Origin: Pelomonas sp. Root1237
GTDB taxonomy: Bacteria > Pseudomonadota > Gammaproteobacteria > Burkholderiales > Burkholderiaceae_C
Length of the DNA: 64,000 nt
NCBI RefSeq assembly: GCF_001425055.1
Contig: NZ_LMDK01000012.1
Location: 1-64,000, forward strand
Direction: 5' to 3'
Every line of letters starts with the position of its first letter. Positions within the stretch are counted from its first letter, which is position 1. A model generated the notes under the pieces. The model was not told where the DNA came from and did no database searches. It saw only the letters and a program-made list of their open reading frames with translations. A program made the translations under genes and the position numbers. Shown here one piece after another: positions 42,424 through 51,398 of the stretch.

Positions 42424-43484
42424 GGCGTCTCGTTCTCGAATGGAATGCTGATCTCGACCGCGAAGCCCTCGCGCGTCGCGCCCCAGCTCACACGGGCACG
42501 GTCGCGGTACTGCGCGGCCAGCCGCTCGCGCAGATGGCGCAGGCCTTGGCCCATGCCGGGTTCTCGCGATGGTTCTGCGGGCACGGGATTGCGCACGGCC
42601 AGGTGCAACCAGCCGTCGCGCACCAGGGCGTGGATCTGCACGAGGCCGCCCTCGTCCAGCGCGCGCAGGCCGTGCTTGAGGGCGTTTTCGACCAGGGGCT
42701 GCAGCGTCAGCGGCGGCAGCAGGCCGGCCAGGGTCTCGGGCGGCGCATCAATGGCGCTGCGCAGCTTGTCGCCCAGGCGTTGGCGCTCGATGGCGAGGTA
42801 ATGGCCGATGAGGTCGAGCTCGTCCTCCAGGCGGATGCGCTCGCGGCCGGCCAGCGCCAGGGTCTGCCGGAAGAACTGGGCCAGGTCGATGCTCATCTGC
42901 CGCGCGCCAGCGGGGTCGAAGCTGGTCAGCGCGCTGATGGAGTTCAGGCTGTTGAAGAGGAAATGCGGGTCGATCTGCAGGCGCAGCAGCTGCAGCTCCA
43001 TGTCGCGGGCCAGCAGCCGCGCCTCGGCCTCGCGGGTGGCGGAGGCTTGCGCGGATTCGACGGCCAGCAGCAGGTCGTGGGCCAGCACCGACAGCGTCAG
43101 CAAGATGAGGTTGGCCAGCAGCAAGAGGCCCCAGGTCGCCGGCGTCATCGTGACCAGGCCGGCCGGGCGGCCGAGGGCGAGGCCCGCTGCATTCCAGCCT
43201 GCCGCGAGTGCGAGCGCCGCGCCGCCGAGCAGCAGCACGGCCGCAATCCGTGCAGCCAGTGCCCGCGGCCAGCGGCCGGCACCGAAGGGCTGGCTGCGGC
43301 AGAGGTGATACAGCGACAGTGCGACAAAGCTCAGCACTGTGCTCAACGGCAGCGCCCAGGCCAAGGCCCAGGCGAAGTCGACCGGGCCTTGCCTGCCCAG
43401 CAGCGCGGCCAGCGCCGTGCCGGCCAACGCGGCGGCCAGCAGGCAGGCGGCCAGGCCGCGCCGGTGCACCAGCAGGGGGTGCAC
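42420..43484 (-). CDS. LytS/YehU-type sensor histidine kinase
   Basis: Membrane kinase of 354 aa with about four hydrophobic helices (10-160), then a His_kinase domain with the phospho-His motif QLLRLQIDPHFLFNSLNSISAL and an ATPase domain (PPLTLQPLVENALKHGL, GMGQGLRHLRERLAAQY). No periplasmic sensor of note, so the membrane part probably senses. Overlaps the response regulator by 4 nt and starts 1 nt after the LiaF-like gene stop. Confidence 0.92.
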   Translation of the reverse strand: MHPLLVHRRGLAACLLAAALAGTALAALLGRQGPVDFAWALAWALPLSTVLSFVALSLYHLCRSQPFGAGRWPRALAARIAAVLLLGGAALALAAGWNAAGLALGRPAGLVTMTPATWGLLLLANLILLTLSVLAHDLLLAVESAQASATREAEARLLARDMELQLLRLQIDPHFLFNSLNSISALTSFDPAGARQMSIDLAQFFRQTLALAGRERIRLEDELDLIGHYLAIERQRLGDKLRSAIDAPPETLAGLLPPLTLQPLVENALKHGLRALDEGGLVQIHALVRDGWLHLAVRNPVPAEPSREPGMGQGLRHLRERLAAQYRDRARVSWGATREGFAVEISIPFENETP

Positions 43485-43485
43485 T

Positions 43486-44214
43486 TCAGTTCTTGACTTC
43501 GACGCCGCCGAACATCGCGTCGCCCCGCAGCACGAGGCGTTGCGTCGGGTTCATGGGCGGCACCGTACGGTCCTCCACGCCGCCCAGCGTTGGCGCGATG
43601 TCGACAATGACTTGCCAGTCGCGCGGCACGCGCAGCTCGACACCGCTGAAGCGGGCCGAGATCTCGAGCACGGCCTCAGGGCCCTCGATCGCGGCCTGGC
43701 GCAGGTCCAGCTCGACGCCGCCGAAGGTCACGTCGATGCGGCCGCCCTTGAAGGCGCGCGAATCGTTCTGCTGGCGGATGGCGCTGAAGCTTGCGTCGAT
43801 GGCAATGCGGTCGCCGTGCTCGAGCGTCGACGGCGTGTCGGCGCAAGCCCCTGCTCCGCGGTAGCGCGGGAACATGCCACGCGCCAGGATGGACAGGCCA
43901 GCCAGGATGATGAAGACGGGCCACCAGTCGCGCAGCCGGATGCTGACGAGGTCCAGGTTCTGTGCGGTCATCACGGCGCCGACGATGACCAGGGCGATGC
44001 CGAACAGCCAGTTGCCCGCGTGGCGTGGCCAGACGATGCGACTCAGCCCGAACAGCACCAGGGCCAGCGGCCAGAAGGTGCGCAGCAGCGGCATGCCGAA
44101 GACGTGAAGGTTGTCCAGCAGGGCCAGCGTGCCGATGCCGATGACGCCCAGCCCGAAAACGACGCGGTGGGCCGGGTGGTAGGACGTGCGGTGGCGGATG
44201 CGGTTGGATCTCAT
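43486..44214 (-). CDS. LiaF-like membrane protein (LiaF transmembrane/DUF2154 type)
   Basis: Protein of 242 aa: four short hydrophobic helices in the first 115 residues (VVFGLGVIGIGTLALLDNL, FWPLALVLFGLSRI, WLFGIALVIVGAVM, WWPVFIILAGLSIL), then a beta-helix-like C-terminal part with repeated FGGVELDLR, FSGVELRVP, LGGVED and FGGVEVKN turns. In Firmicutes LiaF restrains a sensor kinase responding to cell-wall stress. Position ahead of the kinase and regulator suggests the same three-part logic here, by analogy only. Start chosen at 44214 (MRSNRIRHRTS). Confidence 0.8.
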   Translation of the reverse strand: MRSNRIRHRTSYHPAHRVVFGLGVIGIGTLALLDNLHVFGMPLLRTFWPLALVLFGLSRIVWPRHAGNWLFGIALVIVGAVMTAQNLDLVSIRLRDWWPVFIILAGLSILARGMFPRYRGAGACADTPSTLEHGDRIAIDASFSAIRQQNDSRAFKGGRIDVTFGGVELDLRQAAIEGPEAVLEISARFSGVELRVPRDWQVIVDIAPTLGGVEDRTVPPMNPTQRLVLRGDAMFGGVEVKN

Positions 44215-44393
44215 GGGTGCGGTCTCGTCTTGCGATGGCGTGAGTAGACATGCTCGTCGCAGGCGGCATGGCGGCAAATCGGCGAATCGCCGCCAATCGC
44301 CGATGAATCGACAGGCGCTTTCGCCAACGGCGGGCCGAAGCCCTGCAGTCGGCAGGGGCAAGCTCCCGGTGGCTTGCGGCGTCTATTTCACGA

Positions 44394-44406
44394 AACTAAC
44401 ATAGTT
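44394..44406. promoter_or_regulatory. Palindrome at the Rrf2-gene promoter/start
   Basis: AACTA-ACA-TAGTT, a perfect 5-bp inverted repeat ending 2 nt before the ATG at 44409. No ribosome binding site is visible, so the message may be leaderless with the operator overlapping the promoter. Confidence 0.45.
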
Positions 44407-44408
44407 AC

Positions 44409-44870
44409 ATGAAAAGAGACGGCAAGCTATCCGGCGTCCTGCATGTGCTGCTGCACATGGCCGAGATGAAGGAACCCGCCACGTCCGAGACGTTGGCGCG
44501 GGCCATGAACACCAACCCCGTCGTCGTGCGGCGCTTGATGGCGGGCTTGCGCAAGGCCGGTTTCGTCGCCTCGGCCAAGGGGCATGGCGGCGGTTGGGTG
44601 CTGGGCTGCCCGCTGTCGGCCATGACGCTGGGCGACGTGCATGCGGCGCTGGGAGCGCCGCCATTCTTGGCTGCAGGGTTGCGCGATGAGCAATCGAGCT
44701 GCCTCGTCGAGCAGGCTGTCAATACGGCACTTGGGACAGCCTATGCCGAGGCTGAAGCCCTGCTCGTGTCGCGGCTGCACGGCGTGAAGCTGTCCGTGTT
44801 GGCCGAGGACTTCCAGCAACGCATGCAGGCCCGCGGCCTGTCTTTCAAGGACCTTCACCATGATGTTTGA
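44409..44870 (+). CDS. Rrf2-family transcriptional regulator
   Basis: Regulator of 153 aa with an N-terminal winged HTH (LSGVLHVLLHMAEMKEPATSETLARAMNTNPVVVRRLMAGLRKAGFVASAKGHGGGWVLG), the typical Rrf2 wing GxGGGW. The three-cysteine Fe-S ligand set of IscR/NsrR is absent; a single Cys sits in SSCLVEQ. It may sense redox through that Cys or another ligand. Overlaps the flavoprotein gene by 11 nt, so the two are coupled and the flavoprotein is the probable target. Confidence 0.88.
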   Translation: MKRDGKLSGVLHVLLHMAEMKEPATSETLARAMNTNPVVVRRLMAGLRKAGFVASAKGHGGGWVLGCPLSAMTLGDVHAALGAPPFLAAGLRDEQSSCLVEQAVNTALGTAYAEAEALLVSRLHGVKLSVLAEDFQQRMQARGLSFKDLHHDV

Positions 44871-45741
44871 CGCGCTCATCGTCGGCGGCAGCTTTGCCGG
44901 CCTGTCCGCTGCATTGCAGCTTGCCCGAGCGCGGCGGCGCATCGCTGTCGTCGACGCAGGCCAGCGACGCAATCGTTTTGTCGATGCCTCCCACGGCTTT
45001 CTCGGCCAGGATGGGCGGCCGCCGGGTGACATCGTGGCCGCGGCGAAGGCGCAGCTGCTGGCCTATCCGAACGTGAGCTGGCGTGACGGCTTGGCAGCAG
45101 CCGCGCGCAAGCAGGGAGAGGACTTCGAGGTCGAAGTGGGTGGCGACACGCTGCGAGCGCACCGCCTGGTGCTGGCGACCGGCGTCGTCGATGAACTGCC
45201 GGCTGTCGAAGGCCTGGCCGAGCGTTGGGGCAGAACGGTCTTCCACTGCCCCTATTGCCACGGCTACGAGCTGGCGCAGGGCGCCATCGGCGTGCTGGCC
45301 AGCAGCGCGCTGTCCATGCACCACGCGTTGATGCTGCCCGACTGGGGACCGACGACCTTCTTCCTCAACGCCGCCTTCGAGCCGGATGCCGAGCAGGCGA
45401 GCGCCTTGGTGGCGCGTGGCGTGGCGGTCGAGTCCGTGCCGATCGCGCGCATCACCGGGGCGATGACCGTGGAACTGGTGGATGGCCGCCGCCTGCCACT
45501 GGCGGGACTGTTCACGGCGACGCGCACGCGCATGGCCAGCCCACTGGCCGAGCAACTGGGCTGCGAGTTCGAGCAGGGGGCAGCCGGGCCCTTTCTGCGT
45601 CGCTCGATGTTTGAAACTTCGGTGCGCGGCGTGTTCGCCTGCGGGGATGCGGCTTCGCCCTTCGGCAATGTGGCGACGGCAGTTGGAGACGGTGCGATGT
45701 CGGGCGCCGCCGCCCACCGTTCCTTGATTTCTGGCCTCTAG
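44860..45741 (+). CDS. Thioredoxin-reductase-like flavoprotein with CxxC
   Basis: FAD/NAD(P) oxidoreductase of 293 aa. FAD-binding DALIVGGSFAGLSAALQLARA at the N-terminus, HGFLGQDGRPPG, a central HCPYCHGYE with a redox CxxC, and the C-terminal RGVFACGDAA plus a second FAD contact. The NADPH Rossmann motif is weak (the usual GxGxxA is IGVLASSALSMH), as in several TrxR-like branches of unknown partner. Regulated probably by the preceding Rrf2 protein. Disulfide reduction of an unknown partner is inferred. Confidence 0.85.
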   Translation: MMFDALIVGGSFAGLSAALQLARARRRIAVVDAGQRRNRFVDASHGFLGQDGRPPGDIVAAAKAQLLAYPNVSWRDGLAAAARKQGEDFEVEVGGDTLRAHRLVLATGVVDELPAVEGLAERWGRTVFHCPYCHGYELAQGAIGVLASSALSMHHALMLPDWGPTTFFLNAAFEPDAEQASALVARGVAVESVPIARITGAMTVELVDGRRLPLAGLFTATRTRMASPLAEQLGCEFEQGAAGPFLRRSMFETSVRGVFACGDAASPFGNVATAVGDGAMSGAAAHRSLISGL

Positions 45742-45757
45742 GGGCTAGGGGCACTGT

Positions 45758-46210
45758 CTACTTCTGCGATGCCGACAGCCGCCGCCTCAGCATACGCATC
45801 AGGGCACCCAGTACCGGCAGCTTGGCGTACAGCTCCTCGGCAGCATCCCAATAGTCCCGGTGCAGGACCACTAGGCCGGCGCCCGAGTAGCGCAGATGGC
45901 TGGCGCCGCGGATGGTCATGGGACTGCCGCCCGACTGGCGCAGGAAGTGCAGCTCCCAGGTCAGGAAGGCCTCGTCGCCTTCGGTCGCTGCATGCAGCAC
46001 GTCGAAGCGCGGCTCGCGCAGCTGCTCGAACATGTCGCTGAAGATGTGCGTGACGGCCGCGCGGCCGATGACGTCGTTGAAGGGGTCCTTGAAGGTGGCG
46101 TGCTCGTCGTACAGCGCCATCAGCGCGGCGAGCCTGTCGCGGGTCAAGTTGACATAGGCGTCGATCAGGGCGCTGGTGCGTGCGTCGCAGGAATGGGCGG
46201 GCATGGTCAT
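45758..46210 (-). CDS. SnoaL/NTF2-like protein of the fatty-acid modification cluster
   Basis: Protein of 150 aa with an NTF2-like fold: LIDAYVNLTRDRLAALMALYDEHATFKDPFNDVIGRAAV and TWELHFLRQSGGSPMTIRGASHLRY, DYWDAAEELYAKLPVLG. Members occur in loci with CFA-type methyltransferase, DUF1365 and FAD oxidoreductase, always of unknown role. It is the last gene of the minus-strand cluster; its ATG overlaps the SDR stop. A start 6 nt downstream (46204) is also possible. Confidence 0.82.
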   Translation of the reverse strand: MTMPAHSCDARTSALIDAYVNLTRDRLAALMALYDEHATFKDPFNDVIGRAAVTHIFSDMFEQLREPRFDVLHAATEGDEAFLTWELHFLRQSGGSPMTIRGASHLRYSGAGLVVLHRDYWDAAEELYAKLPVLGALMRMLRRRLSASQK

Positions 46211-46986
46211 CAGGCTCTCGTGGCGCGGCGCACGGCTGCGAAATACCAGGCATCAGGCAGGCAGCGCAGCAGGCGTATCCAGGCCGTGAAGCGGCGTGGG
46301 AAGTTCATCTCGAAGCGGCCGCACGCCCAACCCTTGATCATGTGCTCGGCCGCCTCTTCCGGCGAGATCAGGGCCGGCATGTGGAAGCGGTTCTGGGCCG
46401 TCAGCGGCGTCTGGACAAAGCCGGGGTTGACGATGGACACGCCCAGGCCCAGCGGGTGCAGGTCCAGGTAGAGGTTCTCGGCCAGGTTGTTCAGCGCCGC
46501 CTTGGTGGGGCCGTAGGCCAGGGACAGCGGCAGCCCGCGATAGCCCGCCACACTGCCGACGAGGCAGAGGTGGCCGCTGCGCGCCGCGAGCATCAGCGGC
46601 AGCACGGCCTCCAGCAGATGCAGCACGCCGCCGTAGTTGACGGCCAGATGCCTCTCCATCTCCTGCCGGTCGAACTGCGTGGCCTGCTGGGCCTTGTAAT
46701 GGCCGGCGCAGTACAGCACCAGGGCCGGCGCCCCCTGGGCATGGGCCTGGACCGACCGGGCAACAGCCTGGAACTCCTCCGGTCGCGTCACGTCCACCGG
46801 CAGGGCCACGCTGCCCGGGTGCTCGCCCACAAAGGCCTGCAGCGACTCGGCCTGGCGGGCCGACACGATGACCCTGGCCCCGCGCCCGCTCAGGGCGGCA
46901 GCGGCCGCGCGGCCGATGCCCGACGACGCGCCGATGACCCAGACCCAGCGGCCTTGCCAGTCTGCCAGCGGAGGGTTCAGCGGCAT
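46210..46986 (-). CDS. Short-chain dehydrogenase/reductase
   Basis: SDR of 258 aa: cofactor loop VIGASSGIGRAAAAAL (TGxxxGIG type with a V-I-G-A start), VLYCAGHYKAQ (NAG equivalent), catalytic Ser in VGSVAGYRGLP and YGPTK with Tyr and Lys. The triad is complete. Such SDRs are a fixed part of the CFA/DUF1365 clusters and are presumed to act on the modified fatty acid. Lies 3 nt after the DUF3833 stop. Confidence 0.9.
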   Translation of the reverse strand: MPLNPPLADWQGRWVWVIGASSGIGRAAAAALSGRGARVIVSARQAESLQAFVGEHPGSVALPVDVTRPEEFQAVARSVQAHAQGAPALVLYCAGHYKAQQATQFDRQEMERHLAVNYGGVLHLLEAVLPLMLAARSGHLCLVGSVAGYRGLPLSLAYGPTKAALNNLAENLYLDLHPLGLGVSIVNPGFVQTPLTAQNRFHMPALISPEEAAEHMIKGWACGRFEMNFPRRFTAWIRLLRCLPDAWYFAAVRRATRA

Positions 46987-46989
46987 GCC

Positions 46990-47526
46990 TCAGTCCTTGG
47001 TGATGACCAGGATCACGTCGCCCAGGTGCAGGCCGAACTTGCTCAGGGCCGAGCGGTTGAGGATGGTGTGCGCGTCGATGAGGAACATCCAGTCGTCCAG
47101 GGCGACGTGCCAGACACGGCCGTCCACCGGCAAGGCCAGGGTGTAGTTCCAGCGCAAGGCATTGCCGGCGCTCTCGCCGCCGGCGTCGCCGACGACGTCG
47201 TCCGCCGTGCCGCTGAAGCGCCCCTGGCCGAGGGCACGCAGCCGCCAGACGCGGCGCTGCGTGCTGCCATCGCTGTACTGGAAATGTTCATCGAGGACGC
47301 CGGTGTCGCCGTCCCAGCGCGCGTCCATCCTGACGGTGAAGCGCTTGACGACCCGACCGGAGCGGTCGGTGAACATGCCCTTGGCGCTGAGCGAGCCGTT
47401 GAAGAAGCTGCGCAGGTCCAGCTTGGGTGCTTCCTGGGCGTAGTCCTGAACTTGCGGCGAGGCGCAGCCTGTCAGTGCGATGGCGACGCCGGCGCCCAGC
47501 AGGGCGCGGCGGTGCAGCGTTTTCAT
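46990..47526 (-). CDS. DUF3833 lipoprotein
   Basis: Protein of 178 aa with a lipobox LTGC (Cys21). DUF3833 stretches are DLRSFFNGSLSAKGMFTDRSGRVVKRF, LDEHFQYSDGSTQRRVWRL and ALDDWMFLIDAHTILNRSALSKFG. The fold is probably a lipocalin-like barrel; it may carry a lipid at the envelope, which is inference. Starts inside the end of the MFS gene (4-nt overlap, start 47526). Confidence 0.87.
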   Translation of the reverse strand: MKTLHRRALLGAGVAIALTGCASPQVQDYAQEAPKLDLRSFFNGSLSAKGMFTDRSGRVVKRFTVRMDARWDGDTGVLDEHFQYSDGSTQRRVWRLRALGQGRFSGTADDVVGDAGGESAGNALRWNYTLALPVDGRVWHVALDDWMFLIDAHTILNRSALSKFGLHLGDVILVITKD

Positions 47527-48800
47527 GCGCGGTCCTTCCAGTTCGGATTGAGACGCTCGGCGCGCAGCAGCGCGGCGGCGGCCAGCAGCTTCAGCAGGCA
47601 GGGCATCCCGCCATAGGTCCAGCCCAGGGCTTGCAGGCCCGCGGGATTGCCGCCGCCGCTCTGGTAGCCGGCCAGTGCCAGCAGCGGCAGGGCCAGGCCC
47701 GCGGCCAGGGCGAGGTTGAGCTTGGCGGCGCAGGCCCACCAGCCGAGGTAGGCGCCCTCGTCGCGGCCGCCCGCGCCGCCGTGGTGGATGACGCCCGTCA
47801 GCAGCGCGCCGGGCAGGGCCAGGTCGGCGCCCAGCGCCAGGCCGCTGCACAGGCAGACGAGAGCGAAGGCCGCGCCGTCTCCCGCCGACAGCCACGGCGT
47901 GGCGGCGAAGGCCAATACGCTGGCCATCATGCCCAGCCGCCAGGCCGGAGACACGCCCCAGCGCGCGGCGGCGCGCACCCACAGCGGCAGGCCCAGCACC
48001 GCGGCGCCAAAGTAGCCCAGCAGCAGCGGCGCCTGCCAGTGCGGCAGCTGCAGGCGGTCGGCGATGAAGAAGGGCAGCAGCGTCGCCGGGATGGCGCTGG
48101 CGATGCCGTTCAGCATGAAGACGGCCAGGAGCTGGCGGAAGGTTGCTTGCCGCCACGGCGAGGGGCCCGAACGCGCATGTGACTCGGGCCGCGGTGAGGC
48201 TGTGGCGGGCAGGCGGCTCAGGCCGACCAGGCCGGCAGCCAGCAGGGCGGCGAGGGCGAGACTGGTGGCAGTCCAACCTGCCAGCGCGGGCAGGGCGCTG
48301 GCCAGCAGCACGCCGACCAGGGTGCCGGCCTCGCGCCAGCCAGTGACTCGGGTGCGCAGCGCCGGCCCGCCACCCCAGCGCGTGCCCCAGCTCTGGTGCA
48401 GGATGCTGACGCCGCTGTAGGCCACGGTGCACAACAGCAGCGCCGCCGCGAGCCATGCTGTCACCCCGCTGGATGGTGGCCGCCACAGGGCCGCGAAGGC
48501 CACGGCCAGCACCGCGCTGCCAAGGGCCGCGGCCCACCGCGCAGTGTTGGCGCCGCGCCGGAACAAGGCGTCGGCGACGCGCCCCAGGGCCGGGTCGACG
48601 ACGGCGTCGAACAAGCGCACGGCCAGCATCACCGCCCCCAGCACCGACAGCGGCAGGCCGAGCACCGAGGCGTAGTGGAAGGGCAGGTTGACGTAAAGGG
48701 GCAGGGAGACGAAGGCCAGCGGCACGCTCAGGCTCGCATAGGCCAGGCCGCGTTGCCAGCCGAAGGCGATGGACGGGGCGCCGAGGACGGGCGTGGACAT
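47523..48800 (-). CDS. MFS transporter of the cluster (GPH-like)
   Basis: Membrane protein of 425 aa with about 12 helices, related to the GPH branch (AVRLFDAVVDPALGRVADALFRRG in loop 2-3, GRDEGAYLGWWACAAKLNLALAAGLALPLL late). It is a constant partner in CFA/DUF1365/DUF3833 loci. Substrate unknown; a role in moving lipids or precursors is only suggested by context. Overlaps DUF3833 by 4 nt. Confidence 0.85.
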   Translation of the reverse strand: MSTPVLGAPSIAFGWQRGLAYASLSVPLAFVSLPLYVNLPFHYASVLGLPLSVLGAVMLAVRLFDAVVDPALGRVADALFRRGANTARWAAALGSAVLAVAFAALWRPPSSGVTAWLAAALLLCTVAYSGVSILHQSWGTRWGGGPALRTRVTGWREAGTLVGVLLASALPALAGWTATSLALAALLAAGLVGLSRLPATASPRPESHARSGPSPWRQATFRQLLAVFMLNGIASAIPATLLPFFIADRLQLPHWQAPLLLGYFGAAVLGLPLWVRAAARWGVSPAWRLGMMASVLAFAATPWLSAGDGAAFALVCLCSGLALGADLALPGALLTGVIHHGGAGGRDEGAYLGWWACAAKLNLALAAGLALPLLALAGYQSGGGNPAGLQALGWTYGGMPCLLKLLAAAALLRAERLNPNWKDRA

Positions 48801-48811
48801 CGCTTGAGCGG

Positions 48812-49366
48812 TCAGCGCGCCAGGCCGAGCAGGGCGTCGCGCAGGGCCGGCGCCGAGGATGGGCGGGCGAGCCAGATGCCGAAGAACAGGCGGGCGTAGT
48901 CGGCATCCACCAGCTGTGCGGTGAGCTTGCCGTTATGGAAAAAGCTCACGTCGCCCTGGCCGTCGTGCAGGCCGAGCAGGCGGTCGGTGGCGGCCACGTC
49001 GGGAAAGGCCTTGGTCATCAGGGCCAGCCAGCGCTTGGCCTGGGCCTCGTCGAAGCTGCCGACGCGCCGCATCTCCGCCACCGAGCGCTCGGCGATGGCC
49101 TGGCCCTCGAGGCGGCGGTCGTAAACCAGCTCGAGCGCGAAGGGCTGGCGGGCGTAGTCCTCGGCCACGAAGCCTGGGGCCGTCCACAGCCGGGCCTCGT
49201 AGACGCGCAGGCCGAAGAAGCGCAGCACGCCCGTGCCCTGCAGGCGTGCCTGCGGCAGGCTGCTGTGAATTTCGGCGGGAACGGGGATGTCGACGGCGAT
49301 GGCTGGGAGCATGGTGAAGGAAGTCAGGGTGGCGGCCGCAAGAACCCAAAGGCGGCGCCGGATCAT
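48812..49366 (-). CDS. Chalcone-isomerase-like exported protein
   Basis: Protein of 184 aa with a signal peptide (LTSFTMLPAIA|VDIPVPAE) and a CHI-like domain: GTGVLRFFGLRVYEARLWTAPGF, FALELVYDRRLEGQAIAERSVAEMRR, GLHDGQGDVSFFHNGKL. Bacterial CHI-fold proteins are thought to bind fatty acids rather than chalcones. It starts inside the end of the methyltransferase gene (4-nt overlap). Confidence 0.85.
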   Translation of the reverse strand: MIRRRLWVLAAATLTSFTMLPAIAVDIPVPAEIHSSLPQARLQGTGVLRFFGLRVYEARLWTAPGFVAEDYARQPFALELVYDRRLEGQAIAERSVAEMRRVGSFDEAQAKRWLALMTKAFPDVAATDRLLGLHDGQGDVSFFHNGKLTAQLVDADYARLFFGIWLARPSSAPALRDALLGLAR

Positions 49367-50619
49367 GGGCCGGGTTTCCTCAGCGTGAACTGGATGACGT
49401 CGGTGTTGCCGGTGTCGAAGGCAGCCTCGCAGTAGGCCAGATAGAAGGCCCAGATGCGCTGGAAGCGGCTGTCGAAGCCCTGGCGCTTCACGGCGTCGAG
49501 GTTCGCCACGAAGGCGTCGCGCCAGCGCCGCAGGGTCTCGGCGTAGTCGCGTCCGAAGGCCAGCCGGTTCTCGACGACGAAGCCGGCGCGGTGTGCTTCG
49601 GCCTCGAAGGCCGGCGGGCTGGGCAGCAGGCCGCCAGGGAAGATGTATTGCTGGATGAAGTCCGTCGAGCGCAGATAGCGCGGGAACAGGTCGTCGCGGA
49701 GGGTGATGGACTGGATGCAGGCGCGGCCGCCGGGCTTCAGGCAGGCGTTCAGCGTCTTGAAGTAGCCGGACCAGTATTCGTGGCCGACGGCCTCGAACAT
49801 CTCGATGGAGACGATGGCGTCGAAAGGCTCGTGGCCATGGCGCGCTGGCAGGTCGCGGTAGTCGAGGTAGAGCAGCTCGGCTTGCGCTTCGAGCCCGGCG
49901 TCCTGCATGCGCTGCTCGGCCCAGCGCCATTGCTCGGCCGACAGCGTGACGCCGGTCAGCTTCGCGCCGAACTCGCGCACCGCGATTTCCGCCAGGCCGC
50001 CCCAGCCGCAACCGATCTCCAGCACGCGCTGGCCCGGCTCGACCCGCGCCTCGCGCAGCGTGCGACGGTACTTTGCGTGCTGGGCGGTGAGCAGGTCCAC
50101 ACCTTGGGGATCGCGGCCTTCGAACCAGGCTGCGCTGTAGCTCATGCTCGGGTCCAGCCAGAGCCGGTAGAAGTCGTTGCCCAGGTCGTAGTGGGCATGG
50201 ATGTTCTTGGCGCTGCCAGAGCGGGAATTGCGCCGCAGCAGATGGCGCAGACGGTAGGCCAGGCGGCCCCACCAACTGCCATAGATCAGGCCCTCGACAT
50301 GGTCGCGGTTGGCCATGCACAGGCGCAGCAGTTCGCTCAAGTCGGGGCTGCTCCAGTCGCCATCGATGAAGCTCTCGGCGAAGCCGATGTCGCCGGACTT
50401 CAGCGTGCGCTCGAACACCGCCCAGTTGCGCAACTGCAGCACGCCGCGCGGGCCGGGCGCCGCGGGTGGATTGGGCAACTGCAGCACCTCCCCGCCATCG
50501 GGCAGGCGCAGTTCCAACTGGCCAACGGGCAGGCCCTGCAGCAGCCGGAGCAGGCGGCGCGCGGCCAGGGGCGGCTGGGTGGGGCGGGTGGTGGTCGCGA
50601 GGGCGGTCGGGATGCTCAT
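49363..50619 (-). CDS. CFA-synthase-type SAM methyltransferase on fatty acyl chains
   Basis: Protein of 418 aa of the cyclopropane-fatty-acid synthase family. AHYDLGNDFY at 142-151, SYSAAWF, the SAM motif VLEIGCGWGG at 199-208, GVTLSAEQ, and FIQQYIFPGGLLPS are all present. In DUF1365-linked loci this enzyme methylates unsaturated acyl chains; in Rhodobacter such genes make 11-methyl and furan fatty acids that scavenge singlet oxygen. The exact product here is inferred. Start placed at 50619 (MSIPTALATT), 2 nt after the DUF1365 stop. Confidence 0.92.
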   Translation of the reverse strand: MSIPTALATTTRPTQPPLAARRLLRLLQGLPVGQLELRLPDGGEVLQLPNPPAAPGPRGVLQLRNWAVFERTLKSGDIGFAESFIDGDWSSPDLSELLRLCMANRDHVEGLIYGSWWGRLAYRLRHLLRRNSRSGSAKNIHAHYDLGNDFYRLWLDPSMSYSAAWFEGRDPQGVDLLTAQHAKYRRTLREARVEPGQRVLEIGCGWGGLAEIAVREFGAKLTGVTLSAEQWRWAEQRMQDAGLEAQAELLYLDYRDLPARHGHEPFDAIVSIEMFEAVGHEYWSGYFKTLNACLKPGGRACIQSITLRDDLFPRYLRSTDFIQQYIFPGGLLPSPPAFEAEAHRAGFVVENRLAFGRDYAETLRRWRDAFVANLDAVKRQGFDSRFQRIWAFYLAYCEAAFDTGNTDVIQFTLRKPGP

Positions 50620-50621
50620 GC

Positions 50622-51398
50622 TTATCGGCTCACGAAGTTCTGTGGCGCGGTGGGCTTGGTGAAGTAGGGCACGCGTTTGATCCACAGGCGGGCGGCCTGC
50701 CAATGGATGCGCAGGACGACGCCCAGGGTCATGAAGGGCATGCCGAACAGGGCGCGGCGCACATTGGCCGGCGTCAGCGCGGCCAACGCGCCGCCGACAC
50801 TGGTCTGCAGCAGCGGCCCGAGGGTGTCATGCAGGTCGACGCGCGCGACCATGTGCGCAGGTTGGCCCTCGGCCGTGGTCAGGCGCTCGAAGCGGAAGCG
50901 GTATTCGCCGCTGACCCCGCAGAAGGGCGAGACATGGAAGACCTTGCGGGCCTGGCTGGGCCGGCCCCAGCCCAGCTCGGGCCCTGCGAGCAGATAGACA
51001 TGGCGCTCGCCGAAGGTGTTGTTGACCTCGGCAACCACGGCGGCCAGCGCGCCGTCGGCGCGGTGGGCGTACCAGAAGCTCACGGGCTTGAAGACATGGC
51101 CGAACACGCGCGGGAAGGTCTGCAGCCAGACCTCGCCGTCGGCGTCGCCGATGCCTTCGCCCAGCAGCAGTTGGTCGAACCAGGCCAGGGCGTCGTCGCC
51201 CCCATCGCCGTGGTCTCGGTCCTGGAAGCTCAGCGGACCCCAGCGGTTGCGGTTCAGCGCGGCGCAGGGCTGCTGGCGCAGGCTGCGCAGCGGCAGCAGC
51301 AGGAAATAGCTGCGGTAGCGAAAGGCATGTTCCACCGGGCGCAGGCGCCGATGCCAGACGGCGCCGAAGCCGATCCAGGGCGACGCCACAGCGCTCAC
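50622..51398 (-). CDS. DUF1365 protein
   Basis: Protein of 258 aa. Family blocks are VWHRRLRPVEHAFRYRSYFLLLPL, LQTFPRVFGHVFKPVSFWYAH, VVAEVNNTFGERHVYLL and KVFHVSPFCGVSGEYRFRF. DUF1365 always sits beside a CFA-type methyltransferase and an FAD oxidoreductase; its reaction is not established. Overlaps the FAD gene by 4 nt. Confidence 0.92.
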   Translation of the reverse strand: MSAVASPWIGFGAVWHRRLRPVEHAFRYRSYFLLLPLRSLRQQPCAALNRNRWGPLSFQDRDHGDGGDDALAWFDQLLLGEGIGDADGEVWLQTFPRVFGHVFKPVSFWYAHRADGALAAVVAEVNNTFGERHVYLLAGPELGWGRPSQARKVFHVSPFCGVSGEYRFRFERLTTAEGQPAHMVARVDLHDTLGPLLQTSVGGALAALTPANVRRALFGMPFMTLGVVLRIHWQAARLWIKRVPYFTKPTAPQNFVSR

